Positions 34,245-42,424 of a stretch of DNA of 64,000 nucleotides are shown piece after piece (position 1 is the first letter of the stretch; each line of letters starts with the position of its first letter). Source of the DNA: Rothia sp. P100 (lineage in GTDB: Bacteria > Actinomycetota > Actinomycetes > Actinomycetales > Micrococcaceae); assembly GCF_023712425.1 (NCBI RefSeq), contig NZ_JAMAYG010000001.1:620001-684000 (forward strand), read 5' to 3'. The notes under the pieces are model-generated. The model made no database searches. It was given only the letters and a program-made list of their open reading frames with translations, and was not told the origin of the DNA. The position numbers and the translations under genes are program-made.

Positions 34245-35444
34245 ATGACAGATAAAAACCGTGCAGTAGTATTCCACGGCGTAAAAGATATGCGCGTGGA
34301 TACCCTTGAATTCCCTAAGCTAGAAATGCCTAACGGCAAAAAGGCTCCCCACGGTGTAATCGTGAAGCTACTTGCTACCAATATCTGTGGCAGTGATTTG
34401 CATATTTACCGTGGCTCATTCCCTGTACCCGAAGGTATGGTGATGGGTCATGAAATGACGGGTGAAGTTGTAGAAATCGGTTCAGATGTTGAGTTCCTCA
34501 AGCCTGGCGACATCGTTTCTGTACCTTTCAACGTAGCGTGTGGTCGTTGTCGTAACTGCCGCAACGGACGCACAGAAGTATGTGAGACCACTAATCCCGA
34601 GGTTTCGTGTGCCGCATATGGATTCAACCTCGGTGGCTTTGTAGGCGGTCAGGCAGAATACATGTTTGTGCCTTACGCTGACTTCCAGCTTCTTCGTTTC
34701 CCTGACAAGGATCAGGCGATGGAGAAAATTCTTGACCTAGCAGTACTTTCCGATATTTTGCCCACCGCGTTCCATGGTCTCATGGAGGCTGGTGTGAAGG
34801 CTGGATCAACTGTTTATATTGCAGGTGCAGGCCCAGTAGGTCGCTGTGGTGCTGCTGCTGCTCGTTTGCTGGGCGCATCTTGCATCATCGTGGGTGACTA
34901 CTATGAAGATCGTCTAGAACTGGTTCGCCGTAATGGTTGTGAAACCATTAACTTGTCTGAGGTTGACTCACTCAACGATGCGATTGAAGCTATCCTTGGT
35001 ACTCCCTATGTTGACTGCGCAGTTGACTATGTAGGTAATGAGGCACACGGGCTGGGTCAAGAGGCTGAAGAGACCAAATCATCCTATGCTATCAACCAGG
35101 TTTTGGATGCGACTCGTCCCGGTGGAGCAACCGGTATCGTAGGTGTTTACGGGGCTAATCCTAAGTCTCCAGTTCCTGCTGAGCGCGAGGGTATTTACTC
35201 CCTCAACTTCGGCGATGCTTGGATCAAGTCACCTCGTATTTCCGGTGGTCAGGCGCCTGTTATGCATTACAATTACGATCTGATGATGTCAATCTTGTGG
35301 GATCGTATGCCTTATCTTTCAGATTTGCTCAACATCAAGGTCATCAGCCTGGATGAGGCGCCTCAAGCGTATGCAGATTTCGATAAGGGTTCGGCATTGA
35401 AGTATGTTATTGACCCCCACGGCAGTCTTCCTGCCGCTCGGTAA
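34245..35444 (+). CDS. Zinc-dependent formaldehyde dehydrogenase, glutathione-independent type
   Basis: A 399-residue MDR-family dehydrogenase that oxidises formaldehyde with NAD in known relatives. The catalytic zinc ligands are in ATNICGSDLHIYRG and the GHE motif (MVMGHEMTGEVVEIG). The structural zinc uses four Cys in CGRCRNCRNGRTEVC. The Rossmann site is YIAGAGPVGRCGAAAARLLGA. The long insertion after TPYVDCAVDYVGNEAHG is typical of this subgroup and distinguishes it from ordinary alcohol dehydrogenases. GAGGAAAAATC precedes the ATG. Codons are AT-richer than in neighbouring menaquinone genes. It shares a 166-bp divergent promoter region with the UvrA2-type gene. Confidence 0.9.
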   Translation: MTDKNRAVVFHGVKDMRVDTLEFPKLEMPNGKKAPHGVIVKLLATNICGSDLHIYRGSFPVPEGMVMGHEMTGEVVEIGSDVEFLKPGDIVSVPFNVACGRCRNCRNGRTEVCETTNPEVSCAAYGFNLGGFVGGQAEYMFVPYADFQLLRFPDKDQAMEKILDLAVLSDILPTAFHGLMEAGVKAGSTVYIAGAGPVGRCGAAAARLLGASCIIVGDYYEDRLELVRRNGCETINLSEVDSLNDAIEAILGTPYVDCAVDYVGNEAHGLGQEAEETKSSYAINQVLDATRPGGATGIVGVYGANPKSPVPAEREGIYSLNFGDAWIKSPRISGGQAPVMHYNYDLMMSILWDRMPYLSDLLNIKVISLDEAPQAYADFDKGSALKYVIDPHGSLPAAR

Positions 35445-35472
35445 ATACATTCTGTGAGAAGGAGAGGTATTC

Positions 35473-35655
35473 ATTAAGGGTGCCCTGGCACCACTGAAAA
35501 CATCCCTCTCCACCACTGCCCTGCGTGAATTGATGAACCTGTTTACCACCTTCACATCCGCAGGTGCCCTGCCGGTCTTGCTGCCCCTGATAGGGGTGGC
35601 AAGACCGGCTTACTTTAAACCTTTATTAGCCAAGGTCAATAAATCCAGTCGCTGA
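35473..35655 (+). pseudogene. Short decayed reading frame, copy A of a diverged repeat
   Basis: A 60-codon open stretch that begins at ATT behind AAGGAGAGG and ends in TGA. It contains NLFTTFTSAGALPVLL, which matches NLFITFTSADVLPVLL from the copy at 51.9-52.05 kb. I do not recognise the parent family; it is hydrophobic in the middle. Missing start codon and small size suggest a remnant. It could also be a mobile non-coding element that happens to stay open. Confidence 0.45.
35571..35609 (+). terminator. Large hairpin downstream of formaldehyde dehydrogenase
   Basis: Stem GCCGGTCTTGC / GCAAGACCGGC with inner CCCCT/AGGGG, followed by TTACTTTAAA. The tail is T-poor, so termination is plausible rather than certain. 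Confidence 0.6.
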
Positions 35656-35929
35656 TCCATACAGTTAAGTAAACTTCACGGTATATAAGGTTAAAAAGAG
35701 TTCTTCTCCCCCACCAGGATGCATATAGGTTGCGTCATGTTTTGCAAGCCTGCTCTGTCACGAGAATATGGTGTTCAATGTTTCTTGGAGGAAAACACCT
35801 CGCTCAGTCACTTGAGGTACACCGCTAGGGACGTGTGGGTGACGATGACTGACGTGGATACAGTTGATCCCTCTTGTTGGTTGAGTGAATAAATTTCTGT
35901 AGCCACCAAGCATCTAAAGGACGCCAGCG

Positions 35930-35935
35930 TAAACT
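35930..35935 (+). promoter_or_regulatory. -10 hexamer TAAACT, leaderless menE
   Basis: TAAACT is followed by GACCCT and the ATG at 35942 (6 nt). Confidence 0.6.
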
Positions 35936-35941
35936 GACCCT

Positions 35942-37201
35942 ATGCTTATCTCTCAGTTCAACTCCGTTGCTGCGCCGTCCTCCACTGATGCACGCTTCAC
36001 CGAGCAGACGGCGGTGGTTGGTGGGAGCGGTCATGTGGATGCCAACGAGCTACTGGGAAAATTCACCACCAGTTTCAGTCAACTCGATAGCCAGCCGGAC
36101 GATTTTGCCCTGGTAGTGAGCACCAGCGGTTCAACAGGAGCCCCTAAACGAACCGCACTCACTACTGCCGCCCTGGCCGCTTCAGCACGAGCTACAGAAG
36201 CCTTCACAAGCACCGATAACGCTCAGTGGCTCCTGGCTCTGCCATTGCACTACGTTGCTGGCGCCCAGGTTGTGGCACGGTCAGCCTTAGCGGGCACCAC
36301 CCCGGTACTTACTAAATCCATCAGCAGCGGTGGACCTTTTAGCGCGCAAGACTTTGTGAGCAGTGCCAGCGCGCTGACCGCCCACCACCGAATGACATCG
36401 CTAGTGCCCACCCAGCTGCATAAGCTACTGGAGACAGCGGAGAGAAACCCCCAGATGAGCAGTGAGATTTTGGATGCTCTGCGTAGCTTTGACGCGTTGC
36501 TGTTAGGCGGTGCTCCGGCAAGCGCCGCCCTCCTTGAGCAGATGCTGCACCTAAAAGTTCCGGTGCTAACCACCTACGGCAGCGCTGAAACCGCTGGGGG
36601 CTGTGTCTACGCGGGAGCTCCCCTGCCCGGCGTCCAGGTGCAGATCGAACCAGAAACAGAGGAGGACGCAGCATCTGGTAGCGGCCGTATCTGGTTGGGC
36701 GGCCCCACCCTAGCGTCCGGTTACCTCGATGACCCGCAACGCACTGCTGCCCATTTCTTTACGGGCCCCGATGGCACCCGCTGGTACAAAACTGATGACC
36801 GCGGCACCTTCACAGGCTCACTCACGGTGCTAGGAAGAGCTGATGACACCATCATCACCGGAGGCCTTAAAATAAGTGCCGGGGTGCTGGCTCGTCTGCT
36901 TGAAACTCACTCCTCTGTGCGCGAGGCGCTAGTTGTTGGTCTGCCGGACGCCCGCTGGGGGCAGGCTCTCGTAGCAGCTCTGACCCTGCGCCACAGTCAC
37001 CCGGGGGCAGAAAACCCAGAGCCTCTAGACCCGCAGGGCCCGCTAGCCACCCAGCTCTCTGATCTGGTGACCCAGCACCTGGGCAAAGCTGCCGTCCCTA
37101 AACTCACTCTGGTCTACACCGACTTCCCCACGCTCTCCACCGGAAAGCCAGACCGAACCACCGTCACCTCCCACCTTGAGCAGTATCACCGGCAACAGTG
37201 A
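35942..37201 (+). CDS. menE: o-Succinylbenzoate-CoA ligase
   Basis: A 419-residue ANL-superfamily adenylating enzyme that activates o-succinylbenzoate with CoA. The AMP-binding P-loop is VSTSGSTGAPKRTALT (about 60-75). TTYGSAETAGGCVYAG is motif A5. YKTDDRGTF and LGRADDTIITGGLKIS are the hinge motifs, and the C-terminal catalytic Lys is in LSTGKPDR. The protein is shorter than typical 450-500 residue ligases, which is usual for actinobacterial MenE. TAAACT lies 6 nt upstream and no ribosome site is present. menA follows on the same strand 117 bp later. Confidence 0.92.
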   Translation: MLISQFNSVAAPSSTDARFTEQTAVVGGSGHVDANELLGKFTTSFSQLDSQPDDFALVVSTSGSTGAPKRTALTTAALAASARATEAFTSTDNAQWLLALPLHYVAGAQVVARSALAGTTPVLTKSISSGGPFSAQDFVSSASALTAHHRMTSLVPTQLHKLLETAERNPQMSSEILDALRSFDALLLGGAPASAALLEQMLHLKVPVLTTYGSAETAGGCVYAGAPLPGVQVQIEPETEEDAASGSGRIWLGGPTLASGYLDDPQRTAAHFFTGPDGTRWYKTDDRGTFTGSLTVLGRADDTIITGGLKISAGVLARLLETHSSVREALVVGLPDARWGQALVAALTLRHSHPGAENPEPLDPQGPLATQLSDLVTQHLGKAAVPKLTLVYTDFPTLSTGKPDRTTVTSHLEQYHRQQ

Positions 37202-37318
37202 GCGACCCCAACTGACTTACCCAGCCAATCGTGCACGTCCAGAGGCAAAAAATGAGACAATAGTGTGTATTTGCCTGCCCCGGGTACCCGGGGCAGTAAT
37301 CAAAGGAAGCGAGATAAC

Positions 37319-38236
37319 GTGGCAACTGTTGCACAGTGGATTCAAGGAGCACGCCTTCGCACCCTGCCCCTTGCCGTTGCCCCCATCATCGCAGGGTCAG
37401 CCGCCGCCTACGAGGTAGGCGAACTGCACCACTGGCGTGCCCTGCTCGCTTTCTTGGTCGCCTTCTTCTTGCAGGTGGGCGTCAATTACGCCAACGACTA
37501 CTCAGATGGTATTAGGGGCACAGACGAGGTTCGAGTCGGTCCTCTGCGCCTGGTCGGCAGCGGCGTAGCCTCCCCCCGCTCGGTCAAGATGGCTGCTTTC
37601 ATCTGCTTCGGTCTAGCGATGTTAGCGGGGCTGGGGCTGGTCTACCTTTCTCAGCAGTGGTGGTTCCTTGCTATCGGAGCTTCAGCAGTTCTGGCTGCCT
37701 GGGGTTACACCGGAGGTAAACACCCCTATGGCTACATGGGTCTGGGTGATGTTTTTGTCTTCATCTACTTCGGTTTGGTCGCCACTCTGGGCACCATGTT
37801 CACCCAGACAGCCCAGCTGACCTTGACATCTATCGTGCTGGCAATTTCTATGGGCCTATTCTCTTGCGGGTTGCTGATGGCTAATAACGTGCGTGATATT
37901 CCCACCGACATCGACGCCGGCAAACGCACCCTCGCCGTCCGCCTGGGAGATACTATCTCTCGCAGAACCTACGCGGCAGAGATGATGCTGGGGCTGGGCC
38001 TCATCGTGGTGTTAGTGCCCAACAACCCCTGGTTCGCCCTGGTCTTTATCTTGATTGGCCCGGTGCTGCATTCCTCACTAACGGTTCTATCTGGTGCCCG
38101 CGGCCTTGCCCTAATCCCCATCTTGAAGCAGGCAGGCTTTGTAGCGCTTGCTTACAGCTTGCTTGCTGCCCTAGCTGTGGCGCTGGCGCCGCTCGATGTA
38201 TTCACCGAACAGATTTCGGTCTTCACCGGTTACTAA
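37319..38236 (+). CDS. menA: 1,4-Dihydroxy-2-naphthoate polyprenyltransferase
   Basis: A 305-residue UbiA-superfamily membrane enzyme that joins the polyprenyl tail to DHNA. The first Asp-rich motif is NYANDYSDGIRGTD and the second is DIPTDIDAGKRTLAVRLGD. About nine hydrophobic helices are visible. I chose the GTG at 37319 with AAAGGAAG about 9 nt upstream; the open frame upstream from 37265 lacks homology. Together with the polyprenyl diphosphate synthase and MenG encoded at 14.8-16.6 kb, it completes the membrane part of the pathway. Confidence 0.94.
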   Translation: MATVAQWIQGARLRTLPLAVAPIIAGSAAAYEVGELHHWRALLAFLVAFFLQVGVNYANDYSDGIRGTDEVRVGPLRLVGSGVASPRSVKMAAFICFGLAMLAGLGLVYLSQQWWFLAIGASAVLAAWGYTGGKHPYGYMGLGDVFVFIYFGLVATLGTMFTQTAQLTLTSIVLAISMGLFSCGLLMANNVRDIPTDIDAGKRTLAVRLGDTISRRTYAAEMMLGLGLIVVLVPNNPWFALVFILIGPVLHSSLTVLSGARGLALIPILKQAGFVALAYSLLAALAVALAPLDVFTEQISVFTGY

Positions 38237-38330
38237 AACCTCATTCACTAGCAGAAAAGGTGCACCTGTCAGTACACCTTTTTCTGAGGTTGTCGCACAG
38301 CTCTGTACGCTTTGGACAAATGCCCGGGTC

Positions 38331-38615
38331 TTAGATATCTATGCCCTCTTGTTTGCGGGCTCCCTCATCCAGCCCATCTTCAAAGGCCTGGTTTTCTTCT
38401 TCAACCTTGCTCTTGGCTGGGCGTCGCTTGAACCAGCCATTAAAATCGGTAGCAGCTGCCAGATGGAGTTTGGGGAAAGCCAAATAGCTGATGGCGAAGC
38501 CGATAATCGCGCCACCAAGAATTGACAGGTAAAGCCCTGCACCGAAATAATAGGCTACAAAGAAAGCCGCAGTAGCTAGGGCAAGACGGATGATGGTGTA
38601 CTTCAGAAAATTCAC
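38331..38615 (-). CDS. DUF4229 small membrane protein
   Basis: A 94-residue protein of the actinobacterial DUF4229 family. Two hydrophobic helices (about 5-24 and 28-46) include the characteristic YTIIRLALA opening. The C-terminal half is charged and probably cytoplasmic (WFKRRPAKSKVEEENQAFEDG). GTG start with TAGAAT 6 nt upstream. DUF4229 genes are commonly found next to menA in this group, convergent here. Function unknown. Confidence 0.82.
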   Translation of the reverse strand: MNFLKYTIIRLALATAAFFVAYYFGAGLYLSILGGAIIGFAISYLAFPKLHLAAATDFNGWFKRRPAKSKVEEENQAFEDGLDEGARKQEGIDI

Positions 38616-38621
38616 TGTTTC

Positions 38622-38627
38622 ATTCTA
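38622..38627 (-). promoter_or_regulatory. -10 hexamer TAGAAT, leaderless DUF4229 gene
   Basis: On the minus strand TAGAAT is followed by GAAACA and the GTG at 38615 (6 nt). Confidence 0.55.
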
Positions 38628-38697
38628 GCTGACGCACCCGGGGTGTTGCAGGCAACGCTGTGAGCGCACAAAGCCGCCCTATACATTGCTCTCGTGT

Positions 38698-38703
38698 CAC
38701 ACT
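38698..38703 (+). promoter_or_regulatory. -10-like hexamer CACACT, leaderless PLDc_N gene
   Basis: CACACT is followed by GGTAGGT and the ATG at 38711 (7 nt). It departs from TANNNT at the first base. Confidence 0.4.
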
Positions 38704-38710
38704 GGTAGGT

Positions 38711-39121
38711 ATGGGTAGAGTTATATTAATTATTACCGGTGGCGCACTGCTACTAGCAATCTGGATTTATGCAATTCTTGATGCTGCGCAAGCGGAGAGC
38801 CAAAAGGTGCGCACCCTGCCCAAGGGCGTTTGGGTAGCGATCACTTTCTTGTTCCCGCTGGTGGGATCAGCGCTCTGGTTCTGGCTTGGGCGGCCCCGCA
38901 AAGATAAGTTCGGGTCCTTTGGCGCACCGCTTGAAAGGTCCCCGGTCGCTCCGGATGATGACCCCGAGTACCTGCGCTTTCTTGAGGCCCGCGCCAAGCG
39001 TGAACGCGAGGACCGCGAACGCCAGAACCGCGCAGCAGGTCGCGGTGACAGTGAAGAGCATCGAGATAAGGATGACGACGAGCAGCCAGATAGTGGCAGC
39101 CAGCCCGGTGAGCGTCCCTAG
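38711..39121 (+). CDS. PLDc_N-domain membrane protein
   Basis: A 136-residue protein with two hydrophobic helices (about 3-24 and 42-60) that match the PLDc_N domain (IWIYAILDAAQAESQKVRTLPKGVWV and LFPLVGSALWFWLGRPR). No phospholipase D catalytic domain follows. The C-terminal 70 residues are highly charged (Arg/Glu/Asp-rich) and probably disordered. Such proteins are common next to menaquinone and cytochrome c genes in actinobacteria; the function is unknown. Confidence 0.85.
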   Translation: MGRVILIITGGALLLAIWIYAILDAAQAESQKVRTLPKGVWVAITFLFPLVGSALWFWLGRPRKDKFGSFGAPLERSPVAPDDDPEYLRFLEARAKREREDRERQNRAAGRGDSEEHRDKDDDEQPDSGSQPGERP

Positions 39122-39182
39122 TTTCTCCGTTTGAGAGCACCCGCCCTGTCTTTAAAGTATCCCTATAGTGGGTGCCTGCTGT

Positions 39183-39569
39183 ATGAGGCGGGTATTTTTC
39201 TGTCCTTATGCAACGATGGCAGCCTAAAATGCTGCCCGTCTTGAAGAACTGGGCTTTGGCAGGCTCAAAGACGGTTCACTCTACCCGTCGCTCTCCAAGC
39301 TTGAGGACGCTGGCGCCGTCACCGCTGAATAGATTGAAGGCACCGGAGGCCCAGCACCTCGTGAATACAGCATCACGCCCAAGGGACGTGCCCGGCTGGC
39401 CCGAGAACGCGCCAGTCTCTCCTCTCTGGCATTGGCGCTAGGGCAACCCGCCCATCTCGCCGAGGGGGTGCTGCTTGGTCTCTTTGTTCTCATCATCCTG
39501 GCGCTTGAGGCCAAGGCCTCTTGGGCAACCTACCGCAGTAGCCGCCAGGCACTCGCCCCAGATACCTAA
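39183..39569 (+). pseudogene. Decayed PadR-family regulator gene
   Basis: The frame from 39183 encodes recognisable PadR winged-helix sequence (RLEELGFGRLKDGSLYPSLS and EYSITPKGRARLARERASL) but is broken by a TAA at 39225 and a TAG at 39330. The N-terminal half of the winged helix is missing. A C-terminal hydrophobic helix (EGVLLGLFVLIILALEAKA) follows. PadR proteins of this size are small repressors. The two stops and missing start argue for a dead gene, unless sequencing errors are involved. Confidence 0.7.
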
Positions 39570-39588
39570 GCCGATCTCAGGCCGAAAG

Positions 39589-39624
39589 AATACCCGCTGA
39601 CCTCACCAAAGGTCAGCGGGTATT
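39589..39624. terminator. Bidirectional terminator between the PadR relic and ccsB
   Basis: A 15-bp perfect stem (AATACCCGCTGACCT / AGGTCAGCGGGTATT) with loop CACCAA. A-rich before and T-rich after, so it can serve convergent transcripts. Confidence 0.88.
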
Positions 39625-39648
39625 TACTGTTCTAGTAAGCGCTAGCGC

Positions 39649-40737
39649 CTATAGACCTGAGTAAGAATGCATGCCAGAGAAGTAAACGTTCACCACCGTG
39701 AAGTTGAAAATAATGCAGAGATAACCCACGATAGACAGCCAGGCTGAGGGAGGGCCGGACCAACCGCGGGTGGCGCGGGCGTGCAGGTAGGCTGCGTAGA
39801 CCACCCAGATGATGAAGGTCCATACTTCCTTGGTGTCCCAACCCCAGTAGCGTCCCCAAGCCTTTTCAGCCCAGATAGCACCGGCGGCCAGGGTGAAGGT
39901 CCACATCACAAAGCCAACAGCGTTGAGGCGGAACGCAAAATTCTCCAGGGCAGTGGAAGAGGGGATCAGCCGCATAAAGCCAAGTCGGGTGAGCTGAGTG
40001 CTCTGGTCAGCAATAATCTGACGTTCGCGTGAGGTCTGCACCAGCTGCAGAATTGCCATAGCAAAGGTGATGGTAAAGATTGCTGATGCCAGCACCGCAA
40101 TCGACACGTGAATCACCAGCCAGTAGGACTGCAACGCGGGCTTGAGTTGACCCACGGGCGTTGGGAAACCGATGGTCGCTGCGGTCATCATGGTCAGCGT
40201 CAGACCCGAAACCAGCACACCCACAAAGCGTAAATCACGGAACGTGAGGGCAATCAGGTAGACCAGGACGACCAAGAAAGCGCCGGTGGTGCAGAACTCG
40301 TACATATTGCCCCAGGGCACACGGTTAGCGGCAAGAGCACGGCTCAGCACACCCGCACAGTGAATAGCAGCACCCAACCCCAGGATCACCACAGCGGCGC
40401 GGGCAGCCGGGCGGCGGGCACCGGTGTAGCGCATATCTGCATCGGCTACGTGGGCCTCAATTTTCTTGGCTGCTGAGCGCTTATAGCTCATTCCTCGTTC
40501 GCCGGTCCCCTGCTCGATACCGCTGATACGAGCAGACTTTGCGGAGCCTGAAAGTGCACCTGCGCCCACCAGCTCACGTTCCCTAACCTGTGTCTCTTCA
40601 AGGCGTAGAGTGGTGCGGGAGTTAGAGGCGATGTCCCAGGCGAAGGAGATAAATGCAACCATGTAGGTAACGGCGGCGAGGTACATGAAAAGCTCGCTCC
40701 ATTGGGCAAGGTTTTCGCTAATTTCAGGCATAGTCAC
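39649..40737 (-). CDS. ccsB: System II cytochrome c maturation protein CcsB/ResC
   Basis: A 362-residue membrane protein that, with ResB, carries heme to apocytochrome c at the outer face. The tryptophan-rich heme-binding motif is WGRYWGWDTKEVWTFIIW near residue 300. Conserved His residues lie in HCAGVLSRALA and VIHVSIAVLASA. An N-terminal helix is followed by a hydrophilic insert (about 45-105) before the first core helix, longer than in Bacillus ResC. Start is GTG at 40737 or ATG at 40731. It is the last gene of the leftward tlpA-ccdA-resB-ccsB operon, ended by the hairpin at 39589. Confidence 0.93.
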   Translation of the reverse strand: MTMPEISENLAQWSELFMYLAAVTYMVAFISFAWDIASNSRTTLRLEETQVRERELVGAGALSGSAKSARISGIEQGTGERGMSYKRSAAKKIEAHVADADMRYTGARRPAARAAVVILGLGAAIHCAGVLSRALAANRVPWGNMYEFCTTGAFLVVLVYLIALTFRDLRFVGVLVSGLTLTMMTAATIGFPTPVGQLKPALQSYWLVIHVSIAVLASAIFTITFAMAILQLVQTSRERQIIADQSTQLTRLGFMRLIPSSTALENFAFRLNAVGFVMWTFTLAAGAIWAEKAWGRYWGWDTKEVWTFIIWVVYAAYLHARATRGWSGPPSAWLSIVGYLCIIFNFTVVNVYFSGMHSYSGL

Positions 40738-40796
40738 TCATTTCGTTGGGGAGGCAGGCAGTGGACGCCGGTGCGCTGTGAGCAGGGTGGTTTAGT

Positions 40797-42392
40797 TTAT
40801 GCTTCATCAAATTCTAACCCCCATGCAGATGCAAAAAGGTCAGTCAAGCGGTTGGCTTCGTCCGCAAGTCGCGGGTCTTCACCGCGAGCGAGCAGGGCAT
40901 ATTCAACGGTGAGTACGCGGTCGGCGCCTTCGCCACTGCTGAAAGCGCGCACCCAGACGCGGCGGCGTACTACGAAAAGGGAGATAATAAGGCCGATGAA
41001 GAGCAGGATAAAGGAGACCAGCGCGATGGGGCGCCCCGGGTCGGAGCGGATTTCAAGGCCCACATACCGTTTGACGCCCAGCATTTCAATGGTGCCGTGA
41101 CCTTCAGGGAGTTGTACCGATGGTTTAGAGCCATCGAGCACAATACCGTTGCCCTTAGCCATGGTGTTGAGGTCTTCTAGGCTGTCAACATCAAGCACAT
41201 AAACATTCTGTGGAACTCCGTCGTCAAGCCCCAGGTCACCGGTGTAAGACTGGAGCACCAGCATGGGGTTGTAGAGATCAGAGTCAATAGAGGTGGGTGC
41301 ACCGTACTCGGTTTCACCGGTAGGCAGGAACATTCCCACGAAACCCAGTTGACCGGGGTGAGCATCCGGTACCTTGAGCACAATGGAGGAAAGATAGCTC
41401 ATGCCAGAGGTCAACCCCACAACGGGCCCCTCATAGGCGATGCTGCCATCATCATTGGTTACACGAACAATGGGGGCATACCCGTTGCCCAAGAGGTAAA
41501 TACTGGTGCCCTCAATATAGATAGGCTCATTCACCTTCAGGGTTTCAGTGCTACTTTCGCCTTTGCTGTCCGTCAAGGTCATTTCAGCAGTGTAGTCAAT
41601 GTCGTCCCCGTAGGTGGGTGACCCTTGCTGACGGTCGTAGGCAACTTCAAAGCTATCTAGGGTCGCTGAGTAGGGGTTGAGCCAGTCAGGGTTGTAATTG
41701 GTGCCGGGGTCAAAGGAGTCATAACTAATGAGGGAGTTAACGAAGGTTTCGCCCTCGACCACTACTTTTTGCCCGCTGTAACCAAAGAGGGAGCCCGCGC
41801 CGAAGGCCACCAGCACACCGATCATAGCCACGTGGAAGAGGATGTTACCGAACTCCCGCAGGTAACCGCGTTCAGCACCCACGCTCAAGACACCGGGAGC
41901 ATCTTCACGGGTTTCTACGCGGTAGCCACGCTTCTTGAGCACCGCCGCAGCGTCGTCGATAGCCCTTTTTGCATCTAGATTTCCAGCACCTGCTGGGATT
42001 GTCAGGGTTCGGTGCTGGGGTAGTCTGCCAAAATTCTTGGGAGTTCTGGCAGGAGGCGTTTTCATGGAGCGGTAGTGTTTTGCCGCTCGGGGTAGCACAC
42101 AGCCAATCAGTGATATGAAAAGGAGGAGGTAAATGGAGGCAAACCACACGGAAGAGAAGACATCAAAGAGCTGGAGAAAATCAGCAATCGGCCCCCAGGT
42201 AGGGTGCGCTTCGATGTAGTCGTTGACCTTGGTGGGATCTTGAATGCGCTGCGGAAAGATGGAGCCGGGTACAGCCGCAATAGCGAGCAACAAGAGCAAG
42301 AAGAGCGCAGTGTTCATCTTGGTCAGCTGGGTCCATGCCCAGCGGAGCATTTCGAGAGGCCCGAGCGCTACAGCGTCTTTAGTATCAGCCAT
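40797..42392 (-). CDS. resB: Cytochrome c biogenesis protein ResB
   Basis: A 531-residue partner of CcsB in System II heme delivery. Helices near residues 28-45, 82-103 and 185-205 and one at the C-terminus (IALVSFILLFIGLIISLFVV) surround a large extracytoplasmic domain, as expected. Typical sequences are SIFPQRIQDP, DVFSSVWFASIYLLLFISLIGCVLPR and RGYLREFGNILFHVAMIGVL. AAGGAAACC precedes the ATG. It follows ccdA by 32 bp and precedes ccsB by 59 bp. Confidence 0.93.
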   Translation of the reverse strand: MADTKDAVALGPLEMLRWAWTQLTKMNTALFLLLLLAIAAVPGSIFPQRIQDPTKVNDYIEAHPTWGPIADFLQLFDVFSSVWFASIYLLLFISLIGCVLPRAAKHYRSMKTPPARTPKNFGRLPQHRTLTIPAGAGNLDAKRAIDDAAAVLKKRGYRVETREDAPGVLSVGAERGYLREFGNILFHVAMIGVLVAFGAGSLFGYSGQKVVVEGETFVNSLISYDSFDPGTNYNPDWLNPYSATLDSFEVAYDRQQGSPTYGDDIDYTAEMTLTDSKGESSTETLKVNEPIYIEGTSIYLLGNGYAPIVRVTNDDGSIAYEGPVVGLTSGMSYLSSIVLKVPDAHPGQLGFVGMFLPTGETEYGAPTSIDSDLYNPMLVLQSYTGDLGLDDGVPQNVYVLDVDSLEDLNTMAKGNGIVLDGSKPSVQLPEGHGTIEMLGVKRYVGLEIRSDPGRPIALVSFILLFIGLIISLFVVRRRVWVRAFSSGEGADRVLTVEYALLARGEDPRLADEANRLTDLFASAWGLEFDEA

Positions 42393-42424
42393 GGTTTCCT
42401 TGGAGCGTAAGTGAAATGTGAAGT

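Larger units (their letters stand above)
35445..35941 (+). other. 497-bp gap: gene relic, hairpin and AT-rich tail
   Basis: The first 200 bp hold a decayed short reading frame (35473-35655) that matches, on the opposite strand, a stretch at 51909-52049. A large hairpin (35571-35609) is embedded in it. The remaining 280 bp have no open frame of note and lead to the menE promoter. Confidence 0.55.
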
